Of a stretch of 64,000 nt of DNA, positions 30,280-42,520 are shown in pieces. Below the pieces are notes generated by a model. The model was not told where the DNA came from. It ran no database searches and saw only the letters and a program-made list of their open reading frames with translations. Source of the stretch: Mariannaea sp. PMI_226 (Eukaryota; Ascomycota; Sordariomycetes; Hypocreales; Nectriaceae); assembly GCA_024336345.1 (NCBI GenBank), contig JANFOG010000015.1, positions 906,320 to 970,319 of the forward strand, in the 5' to 3' direction. Positions within the stretch are counted from its first letter, which is position 1; every line of letters begins with the position of its first letter. A program made the translations under genes and the position numbers.

Positions 30280-32099
30280 AGTTGAAAGCAGACAGGAATC
30301 CCGATTGAGAGAAGACAATGAAGCGAATAGATTGTTGATGCAGTGTGATGAGGAGCGATGTCCGAGGAGAGAGGCGAATTGGTCCTCTGATATAGTTGCG
30401 ATTTTTGAAAAATTCAAGAGATCATGGTAAGGAAAGTCTTGCTTCGGCGACCTGCCCCATGATCGCTTGATCCTTCGACTTGCTTCGTTATACTGTAGAC
30501 ATAAGCATGTTTGGCCCTTTCGAGGCTCACGATCCAAGCAGAGCAGGTAAGAAGCCGTGGGAATGCTTTACGATGCGATTATGTTTCACTACTCGGGGAC
30601 CAATTAACCCAATATGTACAGTTAATATTACATTTGGAGGTCATTTGTGTAAGCAATCTTATATCTGGAGTGTATCAGAGCCATCCGGTATTTTTTTCTA
30701 AATAGCTAAGCTACAAAGTAGGGAATTTTAAGAAAACTCGTTTGTTTGTACCTTTCTCCATTTCTCACTTCTTTTCCTTTATTTCTTCTTGCTCTCCTCC
30801 ACCGTCTTATTTTGTTGTATATATCTATATACCAGAAAAGGCTCCTACGCTGGGTTGATCCCTCACCCTGACCTTTGTGCATATAGATGAGGGTAGAAGT
30901 TGCAATGATGTCAAGTTGGACATCGTGCGTTCCGGCGCTAAAATATTATCCTCAGATTGTAATTTCCGAAAATACGGCAATGATATGCATAGCGTCCCAA
31001 GTCCAGCAGTGGCCGTTGCGAATCCTTCCCCCCGAGTATGTAGATAGGAGAGAAACAAAGCCGCTCAGCAGGCTCGCTAGCTTTGTTTAGGAAGGCCTTT
31101 TGGAACAAAAAGATGTACCATTAAGAATATTAACACTAAATGGCAAATGAAGACATTAAGGGTACTACATAGTAGTGCCTTCGGCCCGATGCCCTTAGCT
31201 AAATTTCCAAAAAGATCAGGTAATAAATCATATGATATTCATATCCCTTCTGGTGTGCTTAGGTAACATTTTGGTACTAGATCAGGGATGTCAACTAAAA
31301 AGACTCTACAAAATAAAAGATACTTATTGTGCCTAGTAATTAAGCCTTTATAATTATGTCACCTTATACTTATATATAATAGTTTCCCTATTATAATTTT
31401 TATTACAATTAGTAGTAAACACTGTAATTTTAGATATGGCCTCACGCGCTAAGATGTCACTACTGGCCGACAAGGGTGTGGTGGAGACAGGGACCAAAAT
31501 GTTACCTTAGCATACCAGAAGGGATGCAATTCACGTGCCAGATAGCCAAAAAGGAAAGAGAATAGAGCTAGGGGGAGAGCCCTGCTGGGGGAGGGGGGGC
31601 TAGGGGCGGGCAACATACTATATATGTATAAACGTTTTGTTCCGAAATGCACTAAGCCCCCCTGCCACGGTCAGGTTTGACCAGGGGGCTCAGTTTATCT
31701 GTATACCCCCCTTTTTTTTTCCGATTTCCTACACTTCAAGCGTCGGGATTGCAATGGCTCCAGCTGGTCTGAATAAACCCACCTTTCTTGTTCTTTTTCT
31801 TTCTAGAAGGCTACTCTTCTTCTTACTAAGTAGCAGCAGTTCCTAAGGACTCAAAGCTATACGCGAGAATTTCAACTGGGATGACCAGACCAAGATCCGT
31901 GAGTGCTGAGGAGATTTTGGGGGTTTGGGGGGTGGGGGGGTTGGGGGGGGTTGGCGATGATCTCTACTCAGAACACCTGGGTGGCGTGATATCTCAAGGG
32001 CCGACTGTAGAGCTGCCCGCTTACTCAAGTGCGGGGGGCCAAGACCCCGTGGGCTCGGGCCATTACAATGCCTAACCCGATCGCATGTGACGTGTGATG
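30280..32099. other. Intergenic with hairpin and G-run tract
   Basis: No supportable gene. A hairpin of AGCCCCC...GGGGGCT lies at about 31650-31691, and a G-run tract sits at 31919-31953. A stretch around 31357-31400 looks like a C-to-T altered copy of 3443-3480 (both contain ATACT.ATATATAA). The 5' leader of the secreted-protein gene occupies the left end. Confidence 0.4.
31919..31953 (+). other. Potential G-quadruplex tract
   Basis: Four or more runs of five to eight G separated by one to three T on the + strand within 35 bp. This satisfies the usual G-quadruplex rule. No gene start is placed next to it, so any role is unknown. Confidence 0.5.
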
Positions 32100-33040
32100 G
32101 AGCAAAACCACACCTTATCTCCAGGTTTGAATTGATCACATGGTTGCCGGTGGGTGTTGGAATTCATTTCCTAACGTTCCTATGTAGAGACCATTACGGC
32201 TTAAGCCCACTCTGCTGCGTCCTTTAGCCTCTAACGATTGGCTCTACTCGGGCTAGAGGAGATTTTCCATCTGCCCGTAGCTACTCATTTACCTTAGCGG
32301 GATCCAGATAGTACCCATGTTTTAATGTTGCCTTACGGTTGTCAATAGCTATTACTGCTTCGGGCAGGAGCTCGCCTCACTCGTGTTGTGTAGAGGCAGC
32401 ATAGATCCGGATGTACTAATCAACCCCCTGACTGGTTCTCTTTCTAGTTCCGTCAGTCTCTGTGTGCCAAGTAGTTGACAATCTCTGTTTAACGTGGAGA
32501 AGTTCGAATATTCCATTCCATCAGCATCCTGTGAACTGGGTGCCTCTATCTGTCACTATTGCTCCGGGTAAACCGTGGTGTTGAGTTAGGTATCGTAGCA
32601 TTATCTTTATAGGTTCCAGGATAACACTGTTGGAGGGCCAGTCTGTGATGACCGCTCACATTATGGAGCCAATTGATCGACTGGGTGGGAGATCCACAAT
32701 ACGCTCAATCGATATCTCAGACCAAAATGCTATCTGGTATGGGGAGCGACTTTAATAGTCCTTGCAGTTTTTTCTCACCAAACCGTACTTCTTCCGCAGG
32801 TAAGACAGTTCCGCATAAACTGCCGTATATTCACGCCCAGTCGAGGCCAATAGAACTGTCGGCTAACTAGGGCCTTACGCATATCCCTTCCTGAGTGACC
32901 ACTTAGCGCTGAGTCGCGAGCGTCCTGGATGATGCTTGTATGAAGGGGCTCATAGTTGGGAGCCCACATCCGTTCACGCCAGCAGAGGCGTTTCCCATCG
33001 TCAATAGAGCATTCCAAGAGCATAATAAGGAGCCCCAATT
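32100..33040 (-). mobile_element. Ty3/Gypsy retrotransposon integrase relic
   Basis: On the minus strand, 33038-32775 encodes an integrase zinc-binding region: PNYEPLHTSIIQDARDSALS, then SGHSGRDMRKALVSRQFYWP and RNCLTCGRS, with the usual H-H-C-C spacing. Lower down, in broken frames, are LLKSLPIPDS, TDWPSNSVILEP and HHGLPGAIVTDRGTQF, the integrase core around the second catalytic Asp. Frameshifts and stops show that it is dead. No LTR was recognised. Confidence 0.75.
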
Positions 33041-35329
33041 GGAAAAGAAGGCGTCCCTCTCCTAGTCAAATGGCCTATCAAATCATCCAATATCGTTGGT
33101 GTTGCTAAATTCCTTGGTTCCGTAACTTCTGTAGTTGGATATCTGTAACGGAGTCCTCAATCTGATCATTTCGGTCTGTTATCAGGCATTCAGGTTGATC
33201 TGCAGCTCATTTGGGAATGGAACATTCCTTATCATACAACTCATCCAACTGCAGGAGTTACATTTGCCTGCCCTTTGATGGTATTGTCGATTGATTCTGA
33301 AGCTACGAGCTTTGAGTCGCTCGAGAAGGCAACTGACAAACCCAGCTGCTGTGGCCCTCAAGTGTTTGTAAGCAAGGGTTCCAATTTAATTCCATCGTTG
33401 GTGTTTTATTTATTCAGCTAGTATAGTCCTGGAATGTCTTTTGAATATTACTTCTCTTAGGAGTAAATTTAAGTGCTGAAGAGTAGAGCTGGAGGGGTGT
33501 TAGGTCAATTGCTAAGCGACAGTCAAGAATAAATCGTTTTGCATCTTAAAGAAACTACGGGATTTCAGCACTATTATCGTGCTAAATAACTTTATTTAGT
33601 AGCATGCTAAGTCTTCTCTTAGAGCTAACTGATATGAATCAGGCTTTGCAATTCATCAATCAGCCCAATGCTCTCTGATATTCTCCCAATGAGACTTAAA
33701 GCTTTAAGCCAATGGAGGAAGTGGCATTGGAGGAATTTGAATGCTTGGTGCCCATTATGAAGCCAGACTCCACTCCCTTTCGAAAGATGCACTCAATATA
33801 GGCACGTATATTGAACCTCTATTTATATTGGGATATGGGGGTTAGGGTTCACGCGTGAGTTTAGAGTATAAAATTTGGTCGGAGCAGAATAAATATGAGG
33901 TAGATAATAAAATAAGGAAAATGTATTTAAATGAATATAGTTTATAATTATGCCTATCTTGTGAAATAAGTTATCATGGGTTGGAATATTTGATGGATTG
34001 AAGTTTGATAAGTTATTTGCTGATAAGAGGCTTCAAGCCCCTTACCTACCTAATATAACTGGAATGAAGGGACGTTTTGAAGTAAGAACACTATATTTAG
34101 CAGTACGGATACTCTAGGCTTCTTTCTCAGGCAATAATAATCTAATACATCCCTTTGAATCACACCTATATCACCTCTGCTAACACGACGTCGTTGCTAC
34201 CCTACAGCTAGTCAAAATTTTACCGTCGGGTCGCACCTCTAATGGCAGAATAATAGACTTCTAAGGTTATCTTGCACTAAAAGTGTTTCTATTATACTAT
34301 GAAGGCTCTAGAGGTGGTAGAAATTGCCATGTGCTCTACTGAGGGCGTTTTCTGATGGGTAGCTAGATTGGTTGGTTATGTCATAATACAAGTGACCCTG
34401 AATTGCTCGCTCTCACTTGCTACAAAAACGAGGAGACGCCTTCGGGCAATGTAATTAGGTCGGGGAATATATTTCCAAAACTAGTCGCTTAAAAGGAAGC
34501 TGAAGCAATGGGGAGACGAACTCTTTATCGAACGACTTTAAACAAGAATGCACAGAGGGAAAACATAATGCCAAATGCAAATAAATGTAAGCAATATAAA
34601 AAGAAGTTGTGCTATAAAATCTCTGATATATAAGTCTGGTTGGGGTACGCATTCCGCATCTCTTATTATGATGAACCCCATTTTTGGTGCTATTATAGGT
34701 ATAGATCATGCGAGACAATATCTCCATCAGCCCGGAAGCGTCATGGTCGACCCAGAAAAGCAGCATCTAAAGAGGAGCGAGCGTCACAGGAACATCCTTT
34801 GAAGCGTGCACAATCACGACGATACTACCAACAACAACACAAGCAAGCCATCACCCCCCATCACACGCTGAACCGAGTCCTAAGAAGCGAGATTCATGCA
34901 TGCATCATTACCATCACCAACCTCATCCGCCCGCTGTACAGCTTAAAAGCATTTGACTATACATTAAGGCGCAGCCTTTTTTAGATCCTAAGTCAGTGAT
35001 AATTGAGCATTTTATGAGAGTAGGCCGCCTTTCAGACCAGTTTCTTTGGCCTTTCTCCCCTCCACGGCTCAAAAGAACTTAATGAGGCCCTTCTACATTG
35101 AGATGCAATCTCTTCCTGCCGATCATTAACTGTTGATTCAACATCCGGATAGAGCCTCCTGCTCCTAGGAATCCATGCTTACAAACCCGCCACTGTGGCT
35201 AGCCTGGCCACTCTTTGAGGCGATTTCCTGGACCTCCTCCTTTTGTAAAACGAAGTCCACAATTCAGATTCACACTACCTGCTGGTACCTGCCTGGCTAA
35301 ACCCCTCATCATAATTGTTGGTATTCCTA
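33041..35329. other. AT-rich repeat-like region
   Basis: No intact gene. At about 34730-34830 (+) a short frame reads KRHGRPRKAASKEERASQ, an AT-hook-like basic segment that resembles the one at 41080 (-) and may be part of a decayed protein or transposon. The 33400-34200 part is AT-rich and probably RIP-mutated. The 35000-35330 part is 3' flank of the glutathione S-transferase gene. Confidence 0.4.
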
Positions 35330-36166
35330 TTATTCTGCCCTGATTTTGGCCTGCCACTTCTTTGAGGCATTTACGATCGATTCTTCATTGAAAACTGAGA
35401 TTATGCTGGGGTGTTTGATAACTTCCCGTGCCCAACGAGAGAAGTTCGGCGCATCCTGCTCAAGCCTGTCAATAACACTGGTAGGGATGACGCCGTGTTT
35501 AGAAAAAGCAAAAAGTCGAAGAATAGATGGACCAGTTAGGACCTAGATCCCCTGTTAGCTTTATTCGGAATTGATTTTGTAATAAATTGAATAGCATTTG
35601 AATGCGCAGACCTCGGCTAGGGTGATCTTCTCACTGCCTCCAAAGAAAGGCCCTGCATTTTCAAGAAGTGGCTCTACTTCATTGGCTAAAGCAGCGATGT
35701 ATTCAGCCACCCCATCTTTCGTCTCGTTTTCTGTTTTCCCAAGCAGAGTCTTAAAATAATGAGGCTGAACTTTGCTGAACCACGAGTCAACAAAGAAGGC
35801 GATTTTACTGCGCACGAGCGCCGCTTCAGGACTAGAGGTCGAAGGAATCAAATGCGAGGGGTACGCCTCAGCCAAAAATTGGGCTACGATGGCGGACTCT
35901 CGGATCACCTCCCCGTTGTAAATGAGGGTTGGGATGTCGCCATGAGGGTTAATCTTGAGGTATTCAGGAGTGCGGGGAACCTCCAAGTCGACGATTTCCT
36001 CCTTGAACGGGATGCCTAGCTCGGTGAGAACGATGTGTGCTCTATGAGACCCTACAAGCATGTGAGAAAAGTGCGTATGATTTCAAAGTTTAACCTTGAT
36101 AGTTGACATACATGGACACCGATGGTTGGTATAGAGAGTAATATCTGCGGAAGCTTGAGGACCCAT
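35330..36166 (-). CDS. Glutathione S-transferase
   Basis: Three exons: 36166-36112, 36051-35612 and 35542-35330 (235 residues, normal GST length). Exon 1 plus exon 2 give the thioredoxin-fold start LYTNHRCPWSHRAHIVLTEL; the cis-Pro/ESAI motif is in IYNGEVIRESAIVAQFLAEA (about residues 67-86). The C-terminal helical domain runs through exons 2 and 3 and ends QAKIRAE. Intron 2 (69 bp) has a weak GTCTGC donor but restores a clean GST C-terminus; reading straight through gives an early stop. The CPW(S) pattern resembles fungal omega/Ure2-type or CDR-cluster GSTs. Likely cytosolic conjugation or reduction. It is the only clearly intact gene between 31 and 43 kb. Confidence 0.85.
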
Positions 36167-37390
36167 AGCGTTTTGGTAGTTCGAAGCAATAGTTTCTACT
36201 ATTTGATATGTTAGGGTAGAATTGGTTAAAAAGTGTAAGCTCGGTATTACTAGGAAGGGTTTGCTATTATGACCGGATTTAACAGCGTGAAATGCAATTT
36301 ATATGTACTACATGTACTAAATACGAGTCCTAGTTTTAATTATTAATACTCCTCTTATTCTAGGCAGGATGCCCCTCGCCGGGCTCTCATTGTGCCGAAT
36401 TGCACCATCATGTGGACGAGATAGGGCGGGGTTCCACATATTAGGCAACATGGTTACATAGGACCGGTGAGTCGCATGATTATATTGTTATGAAACAGCG
36501 GAACAATTGCTGTTCCCTTTCAGTTACCAAAGACAAACTCATGGTGTCAACCTCGAATAGGTACTGTGTTTTTCAGATTAGACTTTAATCGAGAGTTTGG
36601 ATTTCCTTTCTTAAAGGTGCAGCTAAGTATTCTTGATCCTGGAGGATGCCATCTGCCAGCCGAGTCACTGCCGAGGATTCCTTCCTGGCTAGCCGGCCGG
36701 CCGGCCATGTATTGTCTGTCACAATGCCGCAAGCGAGTAATGCTATAAAATCGTCGATTCCATCTCTGTGGTCGCCATCGACCGCGGTCAGGCGCAACAG
36801 CCATGGCTCACTTTCGGAATACGCGGGATGTCGAAAGTATATGCGGTGAATTTAATCGAGCGTACAGTACTACAATCACAATTACAACTACAACTTAGTA
36901 CACCTGGTGGCATATTGCCAAAAGGGTACTAATTGCTGATTTATACATTTCTCAAATTGTGACCTTGTCTCCTGAGACCAGTTGAATTGTCGTTTGGTAG
37001 ATGATGATTAAAAATGGGTGAGGAAAAAAAGAATGCTAGCAGACTATGGGGTAAGCGATAATTAAATATTGAGGTAATCAATAATTAATAGTTTATTGCT
37101 CTATAGAGATTTAGTGAATTTGAAAATTAGATATATATTAATCCTTTATTTTGTAATAGTAATTATTATTAATAATTTATAAACATTTAATATTAAATAT
37201 AATAATTTTTTTAGTAATTTATAATAATTAAATGTTAAGCACCCTAATAAAGGCATACACCTACCCAATTTTTGTACTATTTTAGGAATCCTTAGAATCA
37301 TACCATCATCTTCCTTCTAGGGAAACCAATGGGGGTAAAGAACCAAAGCATTTAGGTAACTAGCGCTAAAGCTAAAAGTTTTGGGTCTTT
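36167..37390. other. AT-rich spacer
   Basis: No supportable gene. A minus-strand open frame at 36585-36797 includes IDDFIALLACGIVTD but lacks a recognisable family. The 37030-37250 part is very AT-rich. Confidence 0.4.
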
Positions 37391-38968
37391 TCATAGCCCG
37401 GCCTCAAAATGACATCCATGCAGGGGCAGGACTGGCGTTACTATAGAAGATATGAAAGTCAATACAAATTTGCGAGCGGCCTCGTAATGTGCCCAACCGG
37501 TTTGGTCGCCATGAAAGAACAACCGCCGGCAAGCTTCAGACCCTTCCTCAATGATCTGCGGAATCTCGGTAAAAGGGACAGGACACCCAAAGTCAATCAC
37601 GTAAGTCCGCGTACTAACTTCGATGGTACCGCTATCGGTTTTATCTTGCTGAATGAGGCTGCTAGGGCAGCCCTCCAAGTACATGGTCCCTCCAAACAAC
37701 CACCGTTTATTGTTGCACAGACCCATGTCATTACTCCCGATTCTCCATTGATATAGACCGGATATGAAGGGGCGACTAATAGCAGACCGGCTAGCGGTCC
37801 TAGGTAAGCTATTAAATAGGCTGTGTCTGTTGTAGTGTGGGATAATCCAGAAGTGTGGCAGTGCTTGTCTCCCAAGCGAGCTTTTCCAGCTGTCAGCATG
37901 GGCGATACCAAGGTGAGCTGAAATGAATGCGAAGAACTTTCGAGCTAATTGCCGATAATAACAATGATCCCAGAAAGTACGGGCGATGCCATCATCCCAG
38001 TCAAACAGGCCTTGCATCCTTTTATGGTAGGTATCTCCCAAGCCATGCTTTCCTTTCCTAACATTTGATAGATGAGGCGGTTTTCTCAATTGGGTATGAA
38101 GGATATTATAGCTCAACCTGTGATGTCCTTGCCAGAGCTCTGAATCTTCATTTCCAGGGTTTGTATTGAGATCTAGAGCGACATAAAGTTTCTGGATCAC
38201 TTGAATCGCAAAGTGCCGATATACCATCTTGCGCATATGGTTCAGGACATCGGATAGATCATCTCGATCGCATTTTTGGAGGCGGACCTCTAATTCTCTA
38301 GCTTTATAATACTCTCGACTAACTGAATTCACGTCTTTCCAATTGCGAAAGACACACTGTAATCCATTGAAAGTAAAGGTAGTTGATGTAACAAGCTCGT
38401 CATAGAGGTGGAAGTCGGACCAGTTGAAAAGGTCATGGGGCAACCAGGCAAGGCCCGTTTGGCGCATACTGCTTTCGAAATCCAAACCTCGGAGACATTT
38501 GCCCTTTTGGTTTGTGTATTTATCTTTGAACATCTGAGAATGCCTTGCAATATGATGATAATTGATACTCACTTTTAAAGAGCGAAGGAGAACTGTGGCC
38601 ATAATCATATTCCTTTGATGATCTTCCCATCCGGAATCATAACGCATTCCTCGTATCCGGACGAAATCGATAGCGGAAAGCCACCGATTGAATTCCCATT
38701 ATATAAACCTGTTGACATGAGCCGTTGGTAATACCCAAAATGGGCAGTGAGATCCATTGGCTTGCGTTATTGGAGGATTCATGGCTATAAATAGTCCCCA
38801 AGAGATGCGATATTCTTTTCGAATACTAAAGCTTGTTTTAGATGAGCTATCCAAAGCGTGCTGAATCTGGGACTTTATGGCTTCGAAAACTTTCTGGAGC
38901 CGCTTAAGTTGCGGCGCCGCCTTCAACGAAGTCGCCGTCCCGGCATTCCTACCTTGCCGAGCGGCCAC
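37391..38968 (-). pseudogene. Unknown gene interrupted by one in-frame TAA
   Basis: A single minus-strand frame of 526 codons is open except for one TAA at 38699-38701. Left of it (5' part) the frame starts at a GTG after an in-frame TAA and reads MAARQGRNAG-like sequence to TAHVNRFI; right of it the frame continues WEFNRWLSAIDFVRIRGM and runs 418 more residues to EAGL. The TAA would be CAA (Gln) after one C-to-T change. No start ATG is visible, so a 5' exon may be missing. I do not recognise the family. The 3' part has many Trp, His and Tyr residues and no membrane span. Whether it is read through, dead, or two genes is open. Confidence 0.6.
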
Positions 38969-40016
38969 GATTTAAGCATCGAGCAACGAAGGTGGGTATG
39001 TAATTCCCTCTAGATCTGGTTCACAGAATAGCCTATAGTTATGCTTAGAGGCTGTTGAGAACAGGTCTTTATTGATATTGTACTGTTGAGCATAGGTAAT
39101 GCCTCCCTTGCGTAGGGGATGTGAGTGATGAGTCTTGATTGTAGTACTGCCGGCTTGGCCAGTTAGATTCTAATTGAACTGTTCTGACAATACCAGCGGG
39201 GATTGATTGGTAAACTTTATGGAGTCAATTGAAGCCTTTAGGCACTGACTTTTCAACAAGAATGTGCTACTGCCAGAAGTGGCTGTATCCTTGCGGCCAA
39301 CATCTATCTACGTATTCAAGAGATTAGCTTTAGATTAATCTAACACTTGATGGAGATGAATTGTGATTTTGGAGCGGCACTCTTGGAGTGTTGCCAATTT
39401 TGCTTCTAGCTTAATATTCTTCGCACTTAAAATGATGAATATTTCATGAAACTTAATAAGATTAGGGTATTTGGTACTTTAAGTTATATGGCGCTATATT
39501 GCCTTGAGGTATTCCTGAGGAAGATAATGGTGCATATCCATATTATTTTTTATAGCACCCGAACATAGCTCTTGCTAGTGATTGTAGGTTTTGCTTTCAA
39601 TATTGTCGAAGGAATGAGGATGATATTGTATGACATCGGGTGGACAAAAACGACAGATTGCTGGCAGAAGGAGTCTGTCAAACCATATCGCCGTTCGTCG
39701 CTAGTTAGGTAAGAGGTTGTGCGATGGGCATGGGAGATCCTAGGAAAGAAAATATATACTCCAAATTGAGATGATTGACGTCCGCTATCTAGTCGAAAGT
39801 GGGGAATTTGGTGTATGGCCTTCCCTCGATGAAAGAGATAAATCCTGGTCCTAATATTTCTCAACATCGGCGGATGATATAAGACATAAAGACCTCGGTT
39901 GATAGATAGACATGAAGCCCAGGATATGATGCTGTCCACATCCTAGGTGCGGTCAATACTTGTGATGCCATTCTGGGACTTCTCTAAGCTCAAGCTTGGG
40001 CGATTGTCTCTACACT
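38969..40016. other. Spacer without recognised gene
   Basis: An open minus-strand frame at 39550-39939 (129 residues) has no family mark and I do not call it. The sequence is moderately AT-rich with no clear repeat. Confidence 0.35.
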
Positions 40017-42375
40017 CTATATCGAAGACCACTCCAAATATGTGTTCTCCGTTTCGTCTGCCTCGGGCGGAATTACTGTAGGGCCGATCGAATCTGGCAC
40101 ACCAAGATTCTGCCAGTACTCAGCCATTTGCTTGAGATTGAACACAAGCTGTCTACCTGATTCTGTGTTTTCTCCCTCCTGGCAGTCACAAAGTCGACCC
40201 CACGTTTTTTTTAAAAACCCTTTTGCTAGTGAATAGTTTGATTTATTAGTGGCGTCACTGAAGCATTCTTCAATCTCCGAGTCACCCTGAGTATCCGAGA
40301 TGTCCGACCACAAGTTGGATTCCGCTTCAAAGGCGTCCTCTGACGGGGAGGCAATATCAGAATCTGCCCTTTCGCGGCTTTCCGCCTGATCGTTTGTATT
40401 TTCCACTTCGTGTTGTCTGCTTGCACCATTTTCAGATGGAGAAACGGCTTTCGGGCTGGCTGTCTTTGCATTTGAATCGGCTGACCTATCTGTACATTCA
40501 AGCGCCGGCTGCTCACTTTCGATGATGTCAATGACAGGGGCCATGGCAGAAGGGCTCAGCTGGAGGGCCGGACTAAGGAATCCCTCGTTATCTTCGTGAG
40601 AGGAAACGACATTATTACCGCCATGCTCTACTTCGTATGATAATAGCATATTCGCTCTCGTCGGCTCTGGCGATCTTGATATGATATTCATTGACTTGCA
40701 TTGTTGAGTTGTGTTGCACAACTCATCTGAGAGCAGTGGTATTGGATGGGGAGATGGTATAACCCCAGTAGATGGCGTAGCACAATCGACAAATTGAATA
40801 TGTGATTCATTGCCGGCGGCAATCATCTCACTTGGATTAATGGCTAGTGATCTTGAAGGTGATATACCGATCCGTTGTGCTAAGCTAGCAGCATCGGCAA
40901 GGACACCAAGGCAGTTGGAAGGTTGCAAATGGAGGCAGCTTTGGGCAGAGGAAGTCGGCCCAGCTTCCATCATTTGTGCGACATAGACTTGAAATCGGGT
41001 ATCTCTATGTGCTGCAGTAGATCGAAGACGCCTTCGGGCGCGTTTCGCAATGACGTCTTGTCTTGCTTTCTCCTCTTTAGAGCCATACTTTGAAGGTCGA
41101 CCTCGCTTTTTTTGGTGTTCGTGGCAAAGTTGGCAACATGTCTGATACTGTAGTTCGGATCAAAATAACATCAGATAAATCTGAAGAGACTCGCCAACTC
41201 ATTAAACGCGCCCCTGAAGATGAACGGGGATAATCATTAAATCCCAAATAGGCTAGTATCTTGACCGTGATATTTAAAAAGGCTAGCGCAGTGACCGCGA
41301 AATTCAAAAGGGTAATTTACGCGAGCCCCAATACCTCGCCAGCCAAGCACAATACGACCCATAGAATTAGCAATGAACCTTCTCCTCCCATGTCTTCTCG
41401 CCTCCCAAGATGTTGTCCCGCAAATCGCAAATATTCCATTTTGTCAGTCCATCATCCAATATCAATGTCGCCACAAAAATACCGACGTACGGCTTAACGT
41501 CGGTGCTCCCCACGCTACTCTTATTCGCAGGAGGCTTCCTTCGAGCCCCCGTATCGAACTCCTTTGTTCTCAGACAAACCGCCTCCAGCGCTGCTGGGGT
41601 CGCTCCCTGGACACGAATGCCATTCTGCACATCATCCGAAATGGGCTGTGGCTCTTCCTTCATCACGCCCTTGGAGCTTGGTGGGTATGTTGGACTCATG
41701 ACAATATAGTTATCTCCCAAGCTGGATATCGACTCACTTGGATGTGGCTTGTTGATACCCAGTTGGTTATACATCCGCATGAGCACATCATAAAGTAGAC
41801 ATTTCTGATGCATCCATTTCCCACAAGTCAGATTACTACACCCGATCAATACTCCATCAGGATTTTCAGGGATTATACATTTACAAATTAGCTTAGTAGG
41901 TTAAAAGTGAAAGTATTAGCGAGAATAGCAGAAGTATAGGAATGTCTTACCGAAAGCTAGGAGTTTAGATAGTGATATATCTACCGCCAATACAGTTTAT
42001 CCATAAGATCCTCCTCACCTAACTCACTCCAGTGACTGATAGCGGCCAGCTTGATAATACTGACAATATTGATGATATCCACTGGTTATTGACGGTCAGG
42101 GCTGGCGCACTCCTGCGTGAAGGAGATGGGGAAGACTTACCGTGATTCGACGCAATTAGCTCGTCGAGGCCGTGGTAAGCTTGACGTCCCTGGATTCTTT
42201 TCCTCTTACAAATCGTTCTATCTGGTAGCTCATCGGGCGAGTACATCCAGCACACAAGTGCATAAACGTGGTGCTCATCCGTCGCCCGAATCTCCAAAAT
42301 CCGAGCCAGCCAATCTTTTTCCAGCTCCTTGGTTCGGCCATCTTTAGCTGAGCTCACTGCTATTAAATAACACAA
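40017..42375 (-). pseudogene. BAH-PHD chromatin protein (EPR-1-like) relic
   Basis: Read on the minus strand: a BAH-domain exon (about 42363-42157; KDWLARILEIRATDEHHVYA, YSPDELPDRT, YHGLDELIASNH), a GTAAGT...CCAG intron, and DIINIVSIIKLAAISHW through LYWR. After that come two in-frame TAG codons in an otherwise fitting frame. A further intron leads to a PHD-type finger (ICKCIIPENPDGVLIGCSNL, CGKWMHQKC). The frame stops at TGC TAA near 41367. An uninterrupted last segment from about 41145 to 40017 holds an AT-hook-like KKRGRPSKYGSKEEKAR and a long acidic, Ser-rich tail; it may be the same gene or a second one. BAH-PHD proteins such as EPR-1 of Neurospora read H3K27 methylation. The stops suggest RIP inactivation. 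Confidence 0.65.
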
Positions 42376-42520
42376 AGTGGACGCTAAATATACAAGGCGT
42401 CCATATAATTATACTATTTGTAATAACCATAGGCTGATTTAGCACATAATACTAAAACCAAATGATAAGAATCTTATCTACTTAACCTATTTATACTAAA
42501 CACCAAATACTTTGTGTTAT
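42367..42520. mobile_element. 154-bp MITE-like element
   Basis: Bounded by perfect 12-bp terminal inverted repeats, ATAACACAAAGT (42367-42378) and ACTTTGTGTTAT (42509-42520). Just inside the left end is another inverted pair, GGACGC...GCGTCC (42379-42402). It is AT-rich and noncoding. It lies immediately 5' of the recognisable BAH exon, so it may have separated that exon from its upstream part. Confidence 0.55.

Noticed and set aside
31449..32139. Open frames around the G/C-run region
   Set aside because: They translate homopolymer and low-complexity DNA and have no support.
36547..36849. Frames around 36.6-36.8 kb, including IDDFIALLACGIVTD on the minus strand
   Set aside because: Looks slightly protein-like but too short, with no recognised family or splice partner.
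39550..39939. 129-residue minus-strand frame
   Set aside because: No motif, no signal peptide, AT-rich surroundings; not distinguishable from chance.
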